A DNA stretch of 64,000 nucleotides, taken from assembly GCF_000003815.2 (NCBI RefSeq), contig NC_049996.1, positions 6,782,896 through 6,846,895 of the forward strand, written 5' to 3'. Positions 14,301-24,440 of the stretch are shown in pieces. The notes beneath the pieces were generated by a model, which was not told the origin of the DNA, searched no databases, and worked only from the letters and a program-made list of their open reading frames with translations. A program made the translations under genes and the position numbers. Source of the stretch: Branchiostoma floridae (taxonomy: Eukaryota; Chordata; Leptocardii; Amphioxiformes; Branchiostomatidae). The stretch's first letter is position 1. Every line of letters starts with the position of its first letter.

Positions 14301-17202
14301 GCCCCGCAGATAGAGTCAACCTTCCATTCTGCACAGGAACAGTTAGGGGAACAGAGGGAGAAGCAGAAGTCTTTGTTGGACAAAAAGGTAGAACTCTTTC
14401 CTATGAAACTTTAAGTAGATATTAACATTAGGGTACCTACAATGTACATGCACATTTGATAAGAATTGGCACTTACTACATGTATGCAAGTTCAAACATT
14501 TTGGTAAATTCTGAGTTTGAATATACTGAAGATGTACCTTCTACCATTATATTATTGACTAGCAACTTGAGTTTAAGTTTCGACCAATGGTATGTCTTGT
14601 ATGATTATTTTTCAGTTGCTCCTTGTCAGTGTGAAAGAGGCTCTGCGGTTGGCTATCAGTGACCTCCATGAAGACAAGGACACAGCTGGACTGGAAACAA
14701 GTGTGATGGGAGGGGCCAGGGCAACCGATGGTAAGTACAAGTAAACATGTGGAACTATAGGAAATTAACGGTACTTGGTTGCACCCACTTTTGAGGTAGA
14801 GGTGTTTGTTATACATACAAATGTACATGTAATAGCTTTACTGTCACAGTTATGCTATTGATGTTGTAGGCTTCTGTGTTTGGTTCATGGATATACTGTA
14901 CTTTTTTCCTTCATGAATGTGTGTTTACATGTACCTGAACTGTAAGCCATCAAATTCTTTGAATGCCTCAAATAGTCACTATTTTTGAATATGTCGACAT
15001 GCATGTAGTAGATACTGCAGTGTTCTTGTATGTAAGATGAAGACAAGGAAAAACTAACTGGTTATATTGTACCAAATTTCTGTGCCTTGAATTTCAAGTT
15101 TAAGAAATTAGTAAATGCTCATCTGCTTAGACTAGTGTAAGATAAAGTAATACAACTTTATCCTGAGTGTTGTTCTGTTTCTGTCTTCTCTGTCTGTCTC
15201 TCTCTGCTTTCTTGTCTGTTGGCACCCTTTAGACTCACTTAATCCTCTGCAGTCTGGTATGTCAGTCTTCAAACTTCACTTGTACACTTGTTCAATGATT
15301 ATAGTAGTCTGCATTTCTTTTCACTGTTTTCCCTCTTGCCACTCACCTTTTAACAAAATTATGACAAAAACATGATGATTCTATACAATGATAAAAAAGA
15401 AATAACAAAAACACTGCGCTGCTATTGATATTTGATGCATGCAACTTTAATGATATTCTTGTTCTCTTATTTTCTAGTTCTAGAGTCTTCTACATGGAGC
15501 ACATTGGGTGAGAGAGTTTCTAAGGTGAGATATTTTCTTTCTGCTATATACAAAATGTAAAGGAATAGATTGTTCGCTAACACTGTGTACAGCTGCCACC
15601 TAGCTGTCTGTGGTAGTACTGCAGGTAATCATGTACATATAATCTTCACCCTTGGCCTTCCACCTACTAGCTATAGTATTCCAGATAATGCACACGGGTG
15701 GTAAGACATTTTCTTTTCAGCATAAAGGAATAGATTGTTGTCTAACACTCACGGTGGTCACGTTGCTAGGGTATTATCCGCGTTGCCAGGCCAGAGTGCT
15801 CCGCCCACAAGCCGGCCCGCGCGAGCCGTGGCGGTGTGAAAAAAACAACACAAATTTCATCCAACATAACGCACGATATGATTATCACATCAGGAAAAAA
15901 ATATATGCTCACGAAAATTACATTAGTTCGCCTTAAAAATATCTCAATTATTTGGGATGACCATGTGCAAAACGCTTCAAATCGCCCGCTGTTCCATGTG
16001 CGTATTGGAGGTCGTTTTAGGTCACTGAACTTTGAACTTTGAATTTAATGCTCTATTTTACGCACCAAGCAAAGCTTTGACCTATGCTTTAGACTTTAGG
16101 ACCTCTAAGAATATTCCACCTTATGCAGTTTTAAGTGTCTACGACATTTTAGCTAATTTTGTCACATTTTCACTACGTTTTGTCCCATAGTTCCACAGCG
16201 ATGGAAGAGAATCGATTGATTTTTCTCCAAGATGGCGGCGATAGTTTTTTCTTCACGATGAAGTTTTTTTGGTCAGCTTAAGTGTAAACTATCGGTAGAT
16301 ATGGCTCAAAATACGAATTGTACGTTTTGTTCAGATTTTCACGTGGAAGAATGTCTATGCTCTAGACTTATAATTAGGTTGTCGGCGAACATCAGAGCGG
16401 TTTGTTCTTGCCTCCGTACGTTCTTACAACAACAACTTACCTGGGACGGCAGGGATATGGAAATGAACTGGCGTGGCCCCATTGTTGTCGTCCCGGGCGC
16501 GAAATTTGAGAGAGAATCGGCTGTAGCAAATTATTTGTACAGTTTGTTGTGTCTGCAAGATTTAAGCTACCAATAATTCTACAAGATCTTTAGTGCACTT
16601 TCGCAGCTGCACTTTCTCCCATAGTTAAGATTATTTTAGAAATTTTGAACGAGGTCCCAAATAGTAAAATGGCGTCTTTTGTAAACAAAAGAGAAAACCG
16701 GTTTCATCCGGTTCCGCTGTCAGGTAACAACACTACATATCTGACCAAGGACTTGATCTGACCCCCTACTTCACAAAAGTTTGATCTACTACTGTGCTTC
16801 TTTGATAGTTTCTTTGTAGTATTGAACCGTTTTCATTTTTCTACCAAGGGCGTCAAAAGTTGAGTTTTTTCCTCTAGCGTATGCAAGCCGATAGCACATC
16901 AAACGCTTGGGTGTGTAATGTTACGAAGCCTACTGAATTGCGAACTGCAGATTCTGTTACAAAATTCACGGCAATATGAAATTGTTTCTACAAATAGCGG
17001 AGAACGAAGTTTTTTTTCTTCATTTTTTAGTTATTTTGTAGGACAGGACTAGACACGCCGGTTCGTGAATCTTTATTTGAAGACGCACTTTGTCGAGAAG
17101 TCAATGTGCATTACGTTCTCCCGTGTGCGGTAAGCTTCCGTGCAAATGTTCAAAATATAGATTTCACTTCACCAAGAAACTAAACCGGTGTTCTGTCGTT
17201 CA

Positions 17203-17241
<39 letters not shown>

Positions 17242-20200
17242 GGAGTGAGAGAGAGAGAGAGAATATTAGACTTCCGTAGGAAAGGCCGGCTTGTGTTTAT
17301 ATTACGGGCGGGAGGGCGGGCTCTACGCCGCCCCCGCTGAATCTTGCAGATGCGCCCGGCAATGGCGGTCACGGTAAGTTGGGTGAATTTTCATGGTATT
17401 GCGGTTGCTATGCTTTCGTCCGTGTTACCATGCGTTTTATTACTACTTCAAATCCATTCTATAGTATAAGGTATAATCTAAACAAAGAAAATTGCGGGGC
17501 AAAGGACGCCAGTTTAAAGTTTACCATGTAATGCCCAGCGTACTACCGATATCGATACATTCGCCACGTCAAGCGCTGGTATGGACCTAGTTCATTTACA
17601 GAATGACGAGAATATAAGGAGTTTGTTATTTGAGAGAACACGTTTATCAAAACACGTAGGTTGCAATTGCGTGTGTGTGTGTGTGTAAAAAAAGGCAAGG
17701 ATAATTGTCCGGGTTGTGTCTGTAAACGATGGCCACTGCTCCGTCCCAAGCGTGACCCGGGAGTGACGGTAACTCCTTCGATCTTTGCTCACCTAAGGTT
17801 TAGTTTTAGCATGTTGGGTGAATATGATATATAGACAAATATATAGTTCAGAAAGAATTAAAACGGTGGTTTCAATGCCGAGCTCCAGCGTGAGAATGAC
17901 CGACAGAAAAGGTCAGGTATTGTTAACTTGGTACGTGGAGAACAATGGGGGCGGAGAAAAGACGCGCATATCAAAGGAGCAAGTTCGCGTCAAAAAATAG
18001 CTCCACTTGGAGCGACCAAAACAAACGTAATCCCCGCCTACAATGGCGTAAACCAATCAGCTATTGTTGCCAGTAGTGAAATGGATGATTGACATTGATT
18101 TCCTCATCCATATGCATGATTTGCGAGTGAGGATTTTTGATAGCCTTTTTGACCACCGTGACTGTGTGCTACTGCCACCTAGCTGTCTGTTGTAGTAATG
18201 CAGGTCATGTAATCTTCACCCTTCCACCTACCACAGATAGTGCACACGAGTGGAGACCCAATAGCAGAAGAACACAAGGCATTCTGTTCGTGGGTGGTGA
18301 AGCTGTGTCAGGCTGGGTCGGCTGAAGAGGAGCTACGACATCTCAATGTCAGCTTCCAGAGAGTAAGTTCTGTAAATAAAGGAACTGGATTTATCAGCAT
18401 TTTGATTTCTACTTAGATAAAGTTGTGGTGTGTTTACATGTACTGTTGGTTTTGAAGTGTGATCAAACATTTTGCATGCAATCTTATATCAAGTGTGTAA
18501 TGACATTGAAAGAAGTTATGATTGTATAATTATGAACAGTGTATGGCATATAGATGTAGCTACAGTCACTGTTTTATACATTGCACTGACACAAACATAG
18601 CCATGTACGTACTCAATGCAGCTTCCATTGTAAGCTAATGTATATATTGTAGGCTGTGTACAGATACCACCCAGCAATCTATACTGGAAGTGCACATATT
18701 CATTGTTCTACAACGTACATGGTCAACTATGCTTTTGTGTGTCCTGCTCCACAGTACAGACCTGTCCCTGTCTATGCACCAGACCAGGCTAGCCTGCCAC
18801 CTAGCAGTCTATTGTAGAAGTGCAGGGCAGTTATTCATTGTTCTAGATGGTCTAACATAAAGAAATGTTTTTGTCTGTCCTGTTCCAGAGCACAGACCTG
18901 TCCCTGTCCATGCATGAGGCCAGACTGAACAGTAGTTCCAGCTCTGACGATGAGTTTGTCATCATACATGACATGGACGTGGACCCTAACGAGAACTGTG
19001 TGCGCAGACTCAAGACGGAGATACACAAACATTTCAGGAAGGTCTGGACATTTGTTACTTGAACACAGCTAGTGTACACTACACATCTATTTTGTGATCA
19101 TATCAGGGATAAACAAGTCCACTAGCCCTATAGTCCCGGGCAAGTGAAAATGCCAATCGGGCAAGTGCATGACCTACCCCACTTGCCCGATCGGACAAGT
19201 TAGCTTTTCTCCATTGAGTGAGATTTTGATGTACTTGGTACTTTTCAAAGTCATGACATCAAGCATTGATTAACACGGAAAATAGAGCCAATAACAAAAA
19301 TTCCATTGAAGGCCATGAATATACATAGAAAAATGTCATTTAGATTTCGGGCAAGTGAAAAGTTGGTTCGGGCAAGTAAATTTTTTAAGTACTTGCCCGA
19401 TAGGACAAGTCAATTTTAGAAAACTTGTCCAACCCTGCATATGCATAAAGTACTGTGAAAATTTACGTATAGTAAAGTCTAGAAATTTCTTCCTTAAACA
19501 CAGTCAGTGTACACAATGTGTATAATGTTTTTATTTTATGATCGTATTCATGTTGCAAGTACGCAGTGAAACTAAAATGCTTAAATGTAGTATACATGTA
19601 TGGCAGCTCAACTTCACATTGATTCAGAAGTTTGTTTTAACTACCTTTGCCAGTACTTTTCAATCCTTATAAATCATACTGCATTTATCATATACATGCA
19701 GTAAGAAGTTCTCAAATTACATGTAGCTACATTGTATAGTAGATCTACATGTATGTATTTTTATGATGTATTTCATAGACTTTACATTACTTGCAATAAC
19801 ACAAATACCAGTGGAGCCCCAGGCAACGAGTACTCAGATGTTGTGAATGACACAATCATTGCAAAATTTTGTCAGTTGTAATATTCATTTCTCTGTTTAT
19901 TTCTTACAGATTACCAAGCGTATTGCAGAGCGAGAGTTGAAGCCCAACGATGTACACTTTGTGAGGAAAGTCTGGCTGTACTATGAGATGTGCTTTTTCT
20001 CAGAGACTATGGAGGCCATTACTGCACTGTATGAGGTACATGTAGGGCCTTTTTTTTCCTTGTAGAAATCCATTATTCTTCTCAAGAAAGAATAACACCT
20101 TTTATGTTGATATACATGTAGGTTAGACATCCAGGTAATAAGATTAACTGTACACGAAAAAGTAATTACTCAAGCAACTGGATTGATGGTTTTGGAAACC

Positions 20201-22788
20201 AAACCATTTCCAAAAATCCAGTTGCTTGTCAATGAGTAACTACTCTTTGGAATAACACCTTTTATTTCTGCACACTTACATGTAAAATGATGCATTGTAA
20301 CATTACATGACATATTCATCCCATATTTAATAACTTTGTATTGTGATTTAAGTGTTTGAGTAGTGCCACACCTCAAGCATGTTAAAGAACCCACAGCACT
20401 TATCGAAAAGAGTAGGGATCCTTTCAGGTGTGAGTGGTTCAAAACCTACAGTCCTTTGGCCACACATATGGCAATTATTGTCGTATAGAAGTCACCTGAG
20501 TGGCGCCGAATGGCAGCTCGCTCCACTGACCAGACCCTTGTGATTTAGCCCCGAGTTTTAAGTCAGCTCATCCAATAATAACTGCATAAAGAGCTTGAGG
20601 TGGTCACTAGTACAGGTTTGACTGTTACAGTCACTGTCAGTAGTAATATTTTCCATTTCTCTATTCCTCCCAGCTTGCCTATGGAGAAGAAGTCCAACAG
20701 CTGTGCACGGCGCTGGAGAGGCTCCGAGTCTCGGACATGGAGATTCGCGACAGCTGGATTCTCTCGCTCTTCCCAGAGATCGTTAACACGGAGGAGGGCA
20801 GCGAGACTGAGAGCGCCGGCGACCTGACCACGCCCACCAGCGGGAACAGTAGCGGTGACGACAACGATAAACAGTCGGACGGCGACAGTCTTTCAGAAAC
20901 CGCACATCTGCAAAAAGATGCATCACTGAATAACAAGGATGCAACTGTATCTACAGCATCAAACAACAAAAAATTTGAAATTAGAAACTCAGAAAACAAC
21001 CAAGATATCCCCCAAGAGGAAGAATCTCAAGAGACAACAAATGATGATGCCTTGTCTTTAAGAGATGAAGATGAGATCGTCTTGAGTCCTCGCATCTCCC
21101 AACAGCTTCAGAGGCCGCCTTCTTACGAGTATAGACTCAACTATGTCAGTCTGGATCCAACTATCAATAATGAAGACATAGAGGAAGCTGTAGAAGTGAC
21201 GCAAAACTCTATGGAGACAATTGCAACAACTGAAGAAGAGGAAGATACAAGTTATAGGGATAGAAATGTATCGCTTGCTTCCATCAATGAAATTGATGTG
21301 GAGATAGGAAAGGATGAAGCTGTTGTCATGGCAGTAGCCAATGAGGATGAAGATACCAAGAGTCATGACTGTAGAACTCCTATGGCAGAGAGTGCCTGTG
21401 AGTCTGACTTGGAAGCTGTTCGAGTCAGGTTGAATTTCAAAAATTTGGGAAACCAAAGTCATGATTTGAGTTCAGACTCTGGTCTTGGGGCCTCTTCTGT
21501 GTTTGGTAACAACAATAGTGATTACAGAAATAACGGACAGGAAAGTGCCTTACCGTTAGTTGTTGACCAACAAGAAGATGCTACAACTCCAAAGGAACGT
21601 TTCAGAGAACGAACCACAGCACTGGACAGAAAGGATGTTGTGCCACCCAAAAGGAGTAGAACAGCTCTCCCCACTAACCTAAAAATGGTCCCGCGAAAAG
21701 ACAGCGAGGAAGCGTTAAACCTCCTTCAGATGGTACAAGCGAGGAAGGAAAGGAACGCGAGGTGTCGGAGGTCGACGCACTTCTACACAGCAATCGACAC
21801 GTTCAGCGAGGTGCTTCGGGAAGCCACGCCCCTGCGGAAGCTCCAAGCTCTGTCCAAGAGTCTGAGGGACATTAATGAGAGGGTGGGGCAGCTCAGGACA
21901 GTACAGGGAGAAGGTAGAAAGTTTGGGCTTGCTTATCGTAAAATGTTGTCAAGGTTAATTTTTGTAACTACAACATGTAGTAGTTTACAACTTAGTAACA
22001 CTATAAAACCCAATCATGTTGCCATTAAGTATATGCCAAATAACAAGTTACTCATGCATCTGGATATGATTGAAAATCATATATAACTGGAAAATTTCCA
22101 AAATCATAAGTTGCATGATTTTCTGTTATTTAGCACATATTGCAATGGATGGAAGAATAGATGGATGGATGGATAGATGGATGGATGGATGAAAGGATTG
22201 AAAGAAAGGAAGGATAGAAGGATAGATTAATGGACCTCATGGATTGAAAGAATAGAAGGATTGAAAGAATGGAAAGATAGATTAATAGATGGAAGGATTG
22301 ATGGATGGATGGGAGAATGGATGGAAGGATTGAAAGAATGGATGGATGGAAGGATTGAAAGAATGGATGGATGGAAGGATTGAAAGAATGGGTGGATGGA
22401 AGGATTGAAAGAATGGATGGATGGAAGGATTGATTAATGGAAGGATTGATAGAAGAGTGGATTAATGGGTGGATGGATAGATGGAAAGGATGAGGATAGG
22501 TAAGAAGTCAATACTAGTTATATTTATTGGTATTACTGTTTTTAACCAAATGTTGACATTGCCATTTTGTTGTTAACCCTTCCAGACAGCCATCCTCTGG
22601 GCTGTGATGACCTGGTGACCATCCTGATGCTGGTCCTGCTGGAGTCCCACATCCCCACGGTCCTGTCCCTCTACACACAGCTCAGGCTGCTCGAGGACCT
22701 CATGGCGCCCTTCCTGGAGACGGGTTGCCATGGTTACGCACTGGTGCAGTTCCAGATGGCCCTGCAGTACCTCCAGTCAAAAGTCTGA
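5363..22788 (+). CDS. VPS9-domain protein, probable Rab5-family GEF (20 exons recognised, 5' end unresolved)
   Basis: Exons: 5363-5420 (phase uncertain), 5521-5632, 6868-6965, 7346-7447, 8290-8406, 10724-10810, 11615-11694, 12073-12187, 12710-12724, 13230-13262, 13795-13815, 14295-14387, 14616-14730, 15233-15256, 15478-15524, 18237-18362, 18889-19041, 19910-20035, 20674-21913, 22586-22788 (TGA). All have AG/GT borders, and from 5521 the phases join without a break into 968 codons, which strongly supports the model. Numbering from 5521, the first half is charged and helix-rich (KKVNQAKEDLKNL, EQLGEQREKQKSLLDKK). Residues about 396-520 and 866-968 look like a VPS9 domain: TPLRKLQALSKSLRDINE matches the family helix before the core, then GCDDLVTIL and GCHGY carry the Asp (909/910) and Tyr (952) positions used for Rab5/Rab21 nucleotide exchange in Rabex-5. 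That activity is family knowledge; the endosomal role is inferred. I could not assign it to ALS2, RIN, ANKRD27, GAPVD1, RABGEF1 or VPS9D1. The start codon was not found. Confidence 0.8.
6428..6744. mobile_element. CAGGG-ended MITE, copy 1
   Basis: The ends CAGGGATAAACAAGT and ACTTGTTCAACCCTG are imperfect inverted repeats. GTGTCA stands directly before and after the element. The interior is full of (T)CGGGCAAGTG motifs in both orientations. It lies in the intron after exon 5521-5632. Confidence 0.75.
7115..7175. mobile_element. Remnant of the GTTCGCGG/TTTACAGTA MITE
   Basis: The stretch AACCGCGAACATTAATCCAC through CTGTATTTACAGTA matches the right end of the element at 11728-11939. The left half is missing. 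Confidence 0.6.
9547..9880. mobile_element. hAT-type MITE, second family, perfect 8-bp TSD
   Basis: Terminal inverted repeats CAGGCTTTTAGCTAGG ... CCTAGCTAAAAGCCTG are perfect over 16 bp, and GGTGGAGC is duplicated at 9539-9546 and 9881-9888. The element is 334 bp, non-coding and intronic. Confidence 0.9.
9889..10095. repeat. Dispersed-repeat-like segment
   Basis: TTTACACCTGGTTGGAGTGA, GGTGCCTTTACTAAGGACAC and AACTCAAACCCATAACCTC resemble a common SINE/LINE-tail-like repeat. A related piece lies at 23540-23705 (GTGTCTTCAATGACACAACA, TTCAAACCCAGACACTTC). Confidence 0.35.
11728..11939. mobile_element. Short palindromic MITE (TACTGTAAATGCA ends)
   Basis: Perfect 13-bp inverted ends TACTGTAAATGCA ... 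TGCATTTACAGTA bound 212 bp with many GTTCGCGG/CCGCGAAC motifs in both orientations. Worn relatives are at 7120-7175 (CCGCGAACATTAATCCACTG to TTTACAGTA), 750-855 and 1905-2055. Confidence 0.75.
12710..13815 (+). CDS. Three acidic mini-exons of the VPS9 gene (15, 33 and 21 nt)
   Basis: Exons 12710-12724 (DEDLE), 13230-13262 (ESVEEVDYEWE) and 13795-13815 (GEDFEDK) lie between the exon ending in SSKWM and the exon starting RRAPQI. Each has AG before it and GT after it (AG|GATGAAG...GAG|GTAATG; CAG|GAGTC...GAG|GTACAC; CAG|GGTGAG...AAG|GTAACT). All are phase 0, so any combination can be skipped without a frameshift. They could be alternative cassettes adding negative charge after a lysine/arginine-rich segment (LRKKKRSSKW). 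Exons this short are easily over-predicted, so transcript support would be decisive. Confidence 0.6.
15233..15256 (+). CDS. 24-nt micro-exon of the VPS9 gene
   Basis: The exon is preceded by a long pyrimidine tract ending TTTAG and followed by GTATGT. It enters and leaves in phase 1 and encodes the eight residues (D)SLNPLQS plus a split codon. Its neighbours 14616-14730 (ends phase 1) and 15478-15524 (starts phase 1) would also join directly, so it can be a symmetric cassette. This is a prediction from splice signals alone. Confidence 0.55.
15553..15746 (+). repeat. Intron segment with a decayed copy of an exon start
   Basis: CTGCCACCTAGCTGTCTGT to GATAATGCACACGGGTGG repeats 18170-18255, where ATAGTGCACACGAGTGG is the start of exon 18237-18362. 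In this copy the AG acceptor is lost and GGTGGTAAG follows, so it is not spliced as that exon. The 2.4-kb TIR element sits between the two copies. Confidence 0.7.
15750..18160. mobile_element. 2.4-kb TIR element inserted in the VPS9 gene
   Basis: CACGGTGGTCA and TGACCACCGTG are inverted ends (11 bp), and ACT stands on both sides (15747-15749, 18161-18163). The 2411-bp interior is more GC-rich than its surroundings and includes a (TG)n(GA)n tract. It separates two copies of an intron segment that are adjacent apart from it. The longest ORFs (up to about 91 aa) show no transposase motif, so it is non-autonomous or decayed. A 3-bp duplication would fit CACTA-like elements, but the terminal sequence is not CACTA, so it stays unclassified. 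Confidence 0.65.
17205..17262. repeat. (TG)n(GA)n microsatellite
   Basis: About 33 bases of TG repeat are followed by GTGGAGTGAGAGAGAGAGAG, inside the 2.4-kb TIR element. Confidence 0.9.
18660..18792 (+). pseudogene. Decayed duplicate of the start of exon 18889-19041
   Basis: TGTCCTGCTCCACAGTACAG and ACCTGTCCCTGTCTATGCAC repeat TGTTCCAG|AGCACAGACCTG and TCCCTGTCCATGCATGAGG of the true exon. The upstream intron piece (CCACC..AGCA.TCTAT.GAAGTGCA) is duplicated with it. After about 35 bases the copy loses similarity. Confidence 0.7.
19104..19437. mobile_element. CAGGG-ended MITE, copy 2
   Basis: This is the same family and orientation as the element at 6428, similar over its full length (AACAAGTCCACTAGCCCTAT, CGGGCAAGTG, TTAGAAAACTTGT). 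CATAT flanks it on both sides. It lies in the intron after exon 18889-19041. Confidence 0.75.
20158..20246. repeat. Imperfect hairpin-forming inverted repeat
   Basis: GTAATTACTCAAGCAACTGG and TGGTTTTGGAAA are mirrored by TTTCCAAAAATCCAGTTGC and ATGAGTAACTAC. It lies in the intron before the giant exon. Confidence 0.6.
20335..20560. repeat. Dispersed-repeat-like intron segment
   Basis: CCACACCTCAAGCATGTTAA with AGAACCCACAGCACTTATCG resembles a repeat common in marine invertebrate genomes. CATGCTTGAGGTGTGG recurs inverted at 24898-24913, beside the Harbinger-like element. The identification is from memory. Confidence 0.35.
20674..21913 (+). CDS. Giant exon: VPS9 N-terminal helices, acidic insertion, VPS9 mid-helices
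   Basis: This single 1240-nt exon is about ten times longer than most others in the gene. It opens with LAYGEEVQQLCTALERL, continuing the helices of the two preceding exons. After SWILSLFPEI it runs for about 345 residues rich in Glu, Asp, Ser, Asn and Thr (GSETES, SGDDNDKQSDGDS, TEEEEDTS), which look disordered. A basic stretch follows (PPKRSRTALPTNL, RKERNARCRRS), and then the helix TPLRKLQALSKSLRDINE that leads to the catalytic core in the next exon. It ends in phase 1 at GGAGAAG|GTAGAA. Other VPS9 proteins known to me have a compact domain without an insertion of this size here. The insertion could be a regulatory linker; that is inference. Confidence 0.85.
22143..22497. repeat. (GGAT)n-type microsatellite/minisatellite
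   Basis: GGATGGATGGATAGATGG runs are interspersed with GATTGAAAGAATGGATGGATG units. It sits in the last intron of the VPS9 gene. Confidence 0.9.
22586..22788 (+). CDS. Terminal exon with the VPS9 catalytic core
   Basis: The exon completes a split Asp codon and encodes 66 further residues before TGA. DSHPLGCDDLVTILMLVLL matches the VPS9 signature helix (A-D-D-hhPhhhhhhh), and LETGCHGYALVQFQMALQYL matches the GE-x-GY-x-x-x-x-h-x-A-h-x-F segment that ends the domain. The reading stops four residues after the last helix (LQSKV), so VPS9 is at the extreme C-terminus with no RA domain behind it. A strong pyrimidine tract with AG at 22584-22585 defines the start. Confidence 0.85.
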
Positions 22789-22801
22789 GGGCGCTGTTGT
22801 A

Positions 22802-22912
22802 CTGTCCCTCTACACACAGCTCAGGCTGCTGGAGGCATGGCACCCTTCCTGGAGACAGGCTGCCATAGCCCTGCAGTACCTCAATCAAAAGTATGAGGGC
22901 GCTGCTGTACTG
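22802..22912 (+). pseudogene. Partial tandem copy of the VPS9 terminal exon in the 3' UTR
   Basis: The stretch from CTGTCCCTCTACACACAG to GCTGCTGTACTG repeats 22663-22804 with two internal deletions, one of a few bases and one of about 25. It lies just after the TGA, so it is 3' UTR and is not translated with the gene. The frame inside is broken. Confidence 0.8.
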
Positions 22913-24440
22913 TGTACATCAAGTCTGGGACAGACTATGAAGAATTGGGAGAGGTTAACTGTTGTGAATATTATGTTCCGAACTTGGTTGTTTGGTTGGT
23001 TTGTAAGTTTGTTTTTTAATACATCCTGGGAGCACTCCACAACTATGAAATGTTGCGGTATGCTGAAGACCAATATTTTTCTGATGTTCATAATGAAGGT
23101 GTTTTAGATACATTTTCAGGTGTGCCTGTTTTACAGAGGGACCATTGAAGACTGCTCTTAAAAATCCCCACACAACTTTTTTGCTTTAGTAAGTAGCAGT
23201 GAGTCAAATACAAATTGTCATAAGATTACCAGTGAGGTTATGCCAGAACCAACCATCAATAAGCTAAGGGTATGCATTAGTTTCCCCACCACATAGCAGC
23301 TAAATTTGATACGACACACTCAAGACTTTTTTTGTTTGTTTGCATTGCATACCTTGGGTAAACCATCTCATGGCATAACATACCAGGTTGTACTGAACAG
23401 TACAAGCCATATGTTTGACCCATTTTAAGGTATATACAATGCTGTAATGTACAATGTACTTGGACTTAAGCATCTGATCCACCCACACCAGAAAGGACCC
23501 CTGCTCTTGAGGTGTGTTACTCAAACACGGAGCCGCTATTTAATGTCCTATTTGAGAGTCCCAGTCCCAAACTAAAGTTAGGCACTCAGTATTGAATGAG
23601 AAAATGGGTGTTAAGTGTCTTCAATGACACAACATGTCTTTTAGGTATTCAAACCCAGACACTTCATATTCTAAGCCAATAACCCTGACCACTAGATTAC
23701 ACGTGCCTTGCCATCTGTCTCATTATTCATGCATGTTTGCAGAGTTCAATAACCTTACAAACTTTGACCCTGTTTGGGAGAAGACTTTCTGCAGAAGACC
23801 CACTAAGCAAAGATCACTACAATTACGTTTCATGCTTAGGTCACTACCCTATAGGGTGGTGAACTTGTTTGGGTGAGGATTTGGCATTGAAGACCTACTA
23901 AGCAAAGAACGTACCACAATTGCCTTTTATGTAGAACTCATTTACCAGACGCCACTAATGTATGTTTGTCCGTGTGCTCTCTTTAAGATAGAGAAAGATG
24001 TCTTTGTTGCAATGTTGTGTGTTAGGTCAGTGGTAGCACTAAATAGTGGTGTGAAAAGGTGTTTTGCTGGTGGCTTAGAAGTTTCTATTGATAATTATAA
24101 TGCTTGGTGTGTGTAATGCTGCTTGTACTACAATGTACTAAGTTGTAGTAATAGTTGTGGGGGTTTGTTTTAACAAATTGGTAAAAGAAGAAGTTAAGAC
24201 ATGTTAGGTTTTCTTTTACATGCCGAGATTTTTTTGTTTGTGGCTTTAATTTTCCTGAAGCTCCCTCATACATGTATATGAGGCTGGTGGCTTTTAAACC
24301 TTTTATTTAATCGTGCATAGCTGTTTAACCACCTCAACACACCAGCTTTGGTTTGAGTACAAGCTGCATAAGACCTTACTGAGAAGGTGTCTCCTACTCT
24401 AATAACAATAAGTGTGATTTTTTTTTTCAATGCCTTTTTA

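Noticed and set aside
20679-21462. Minus-strand frames of 106 and 134 codons
   Set aside because: Shadows of the giant + strand exon, whose frame is supported by splice phases and the VPS9 match.
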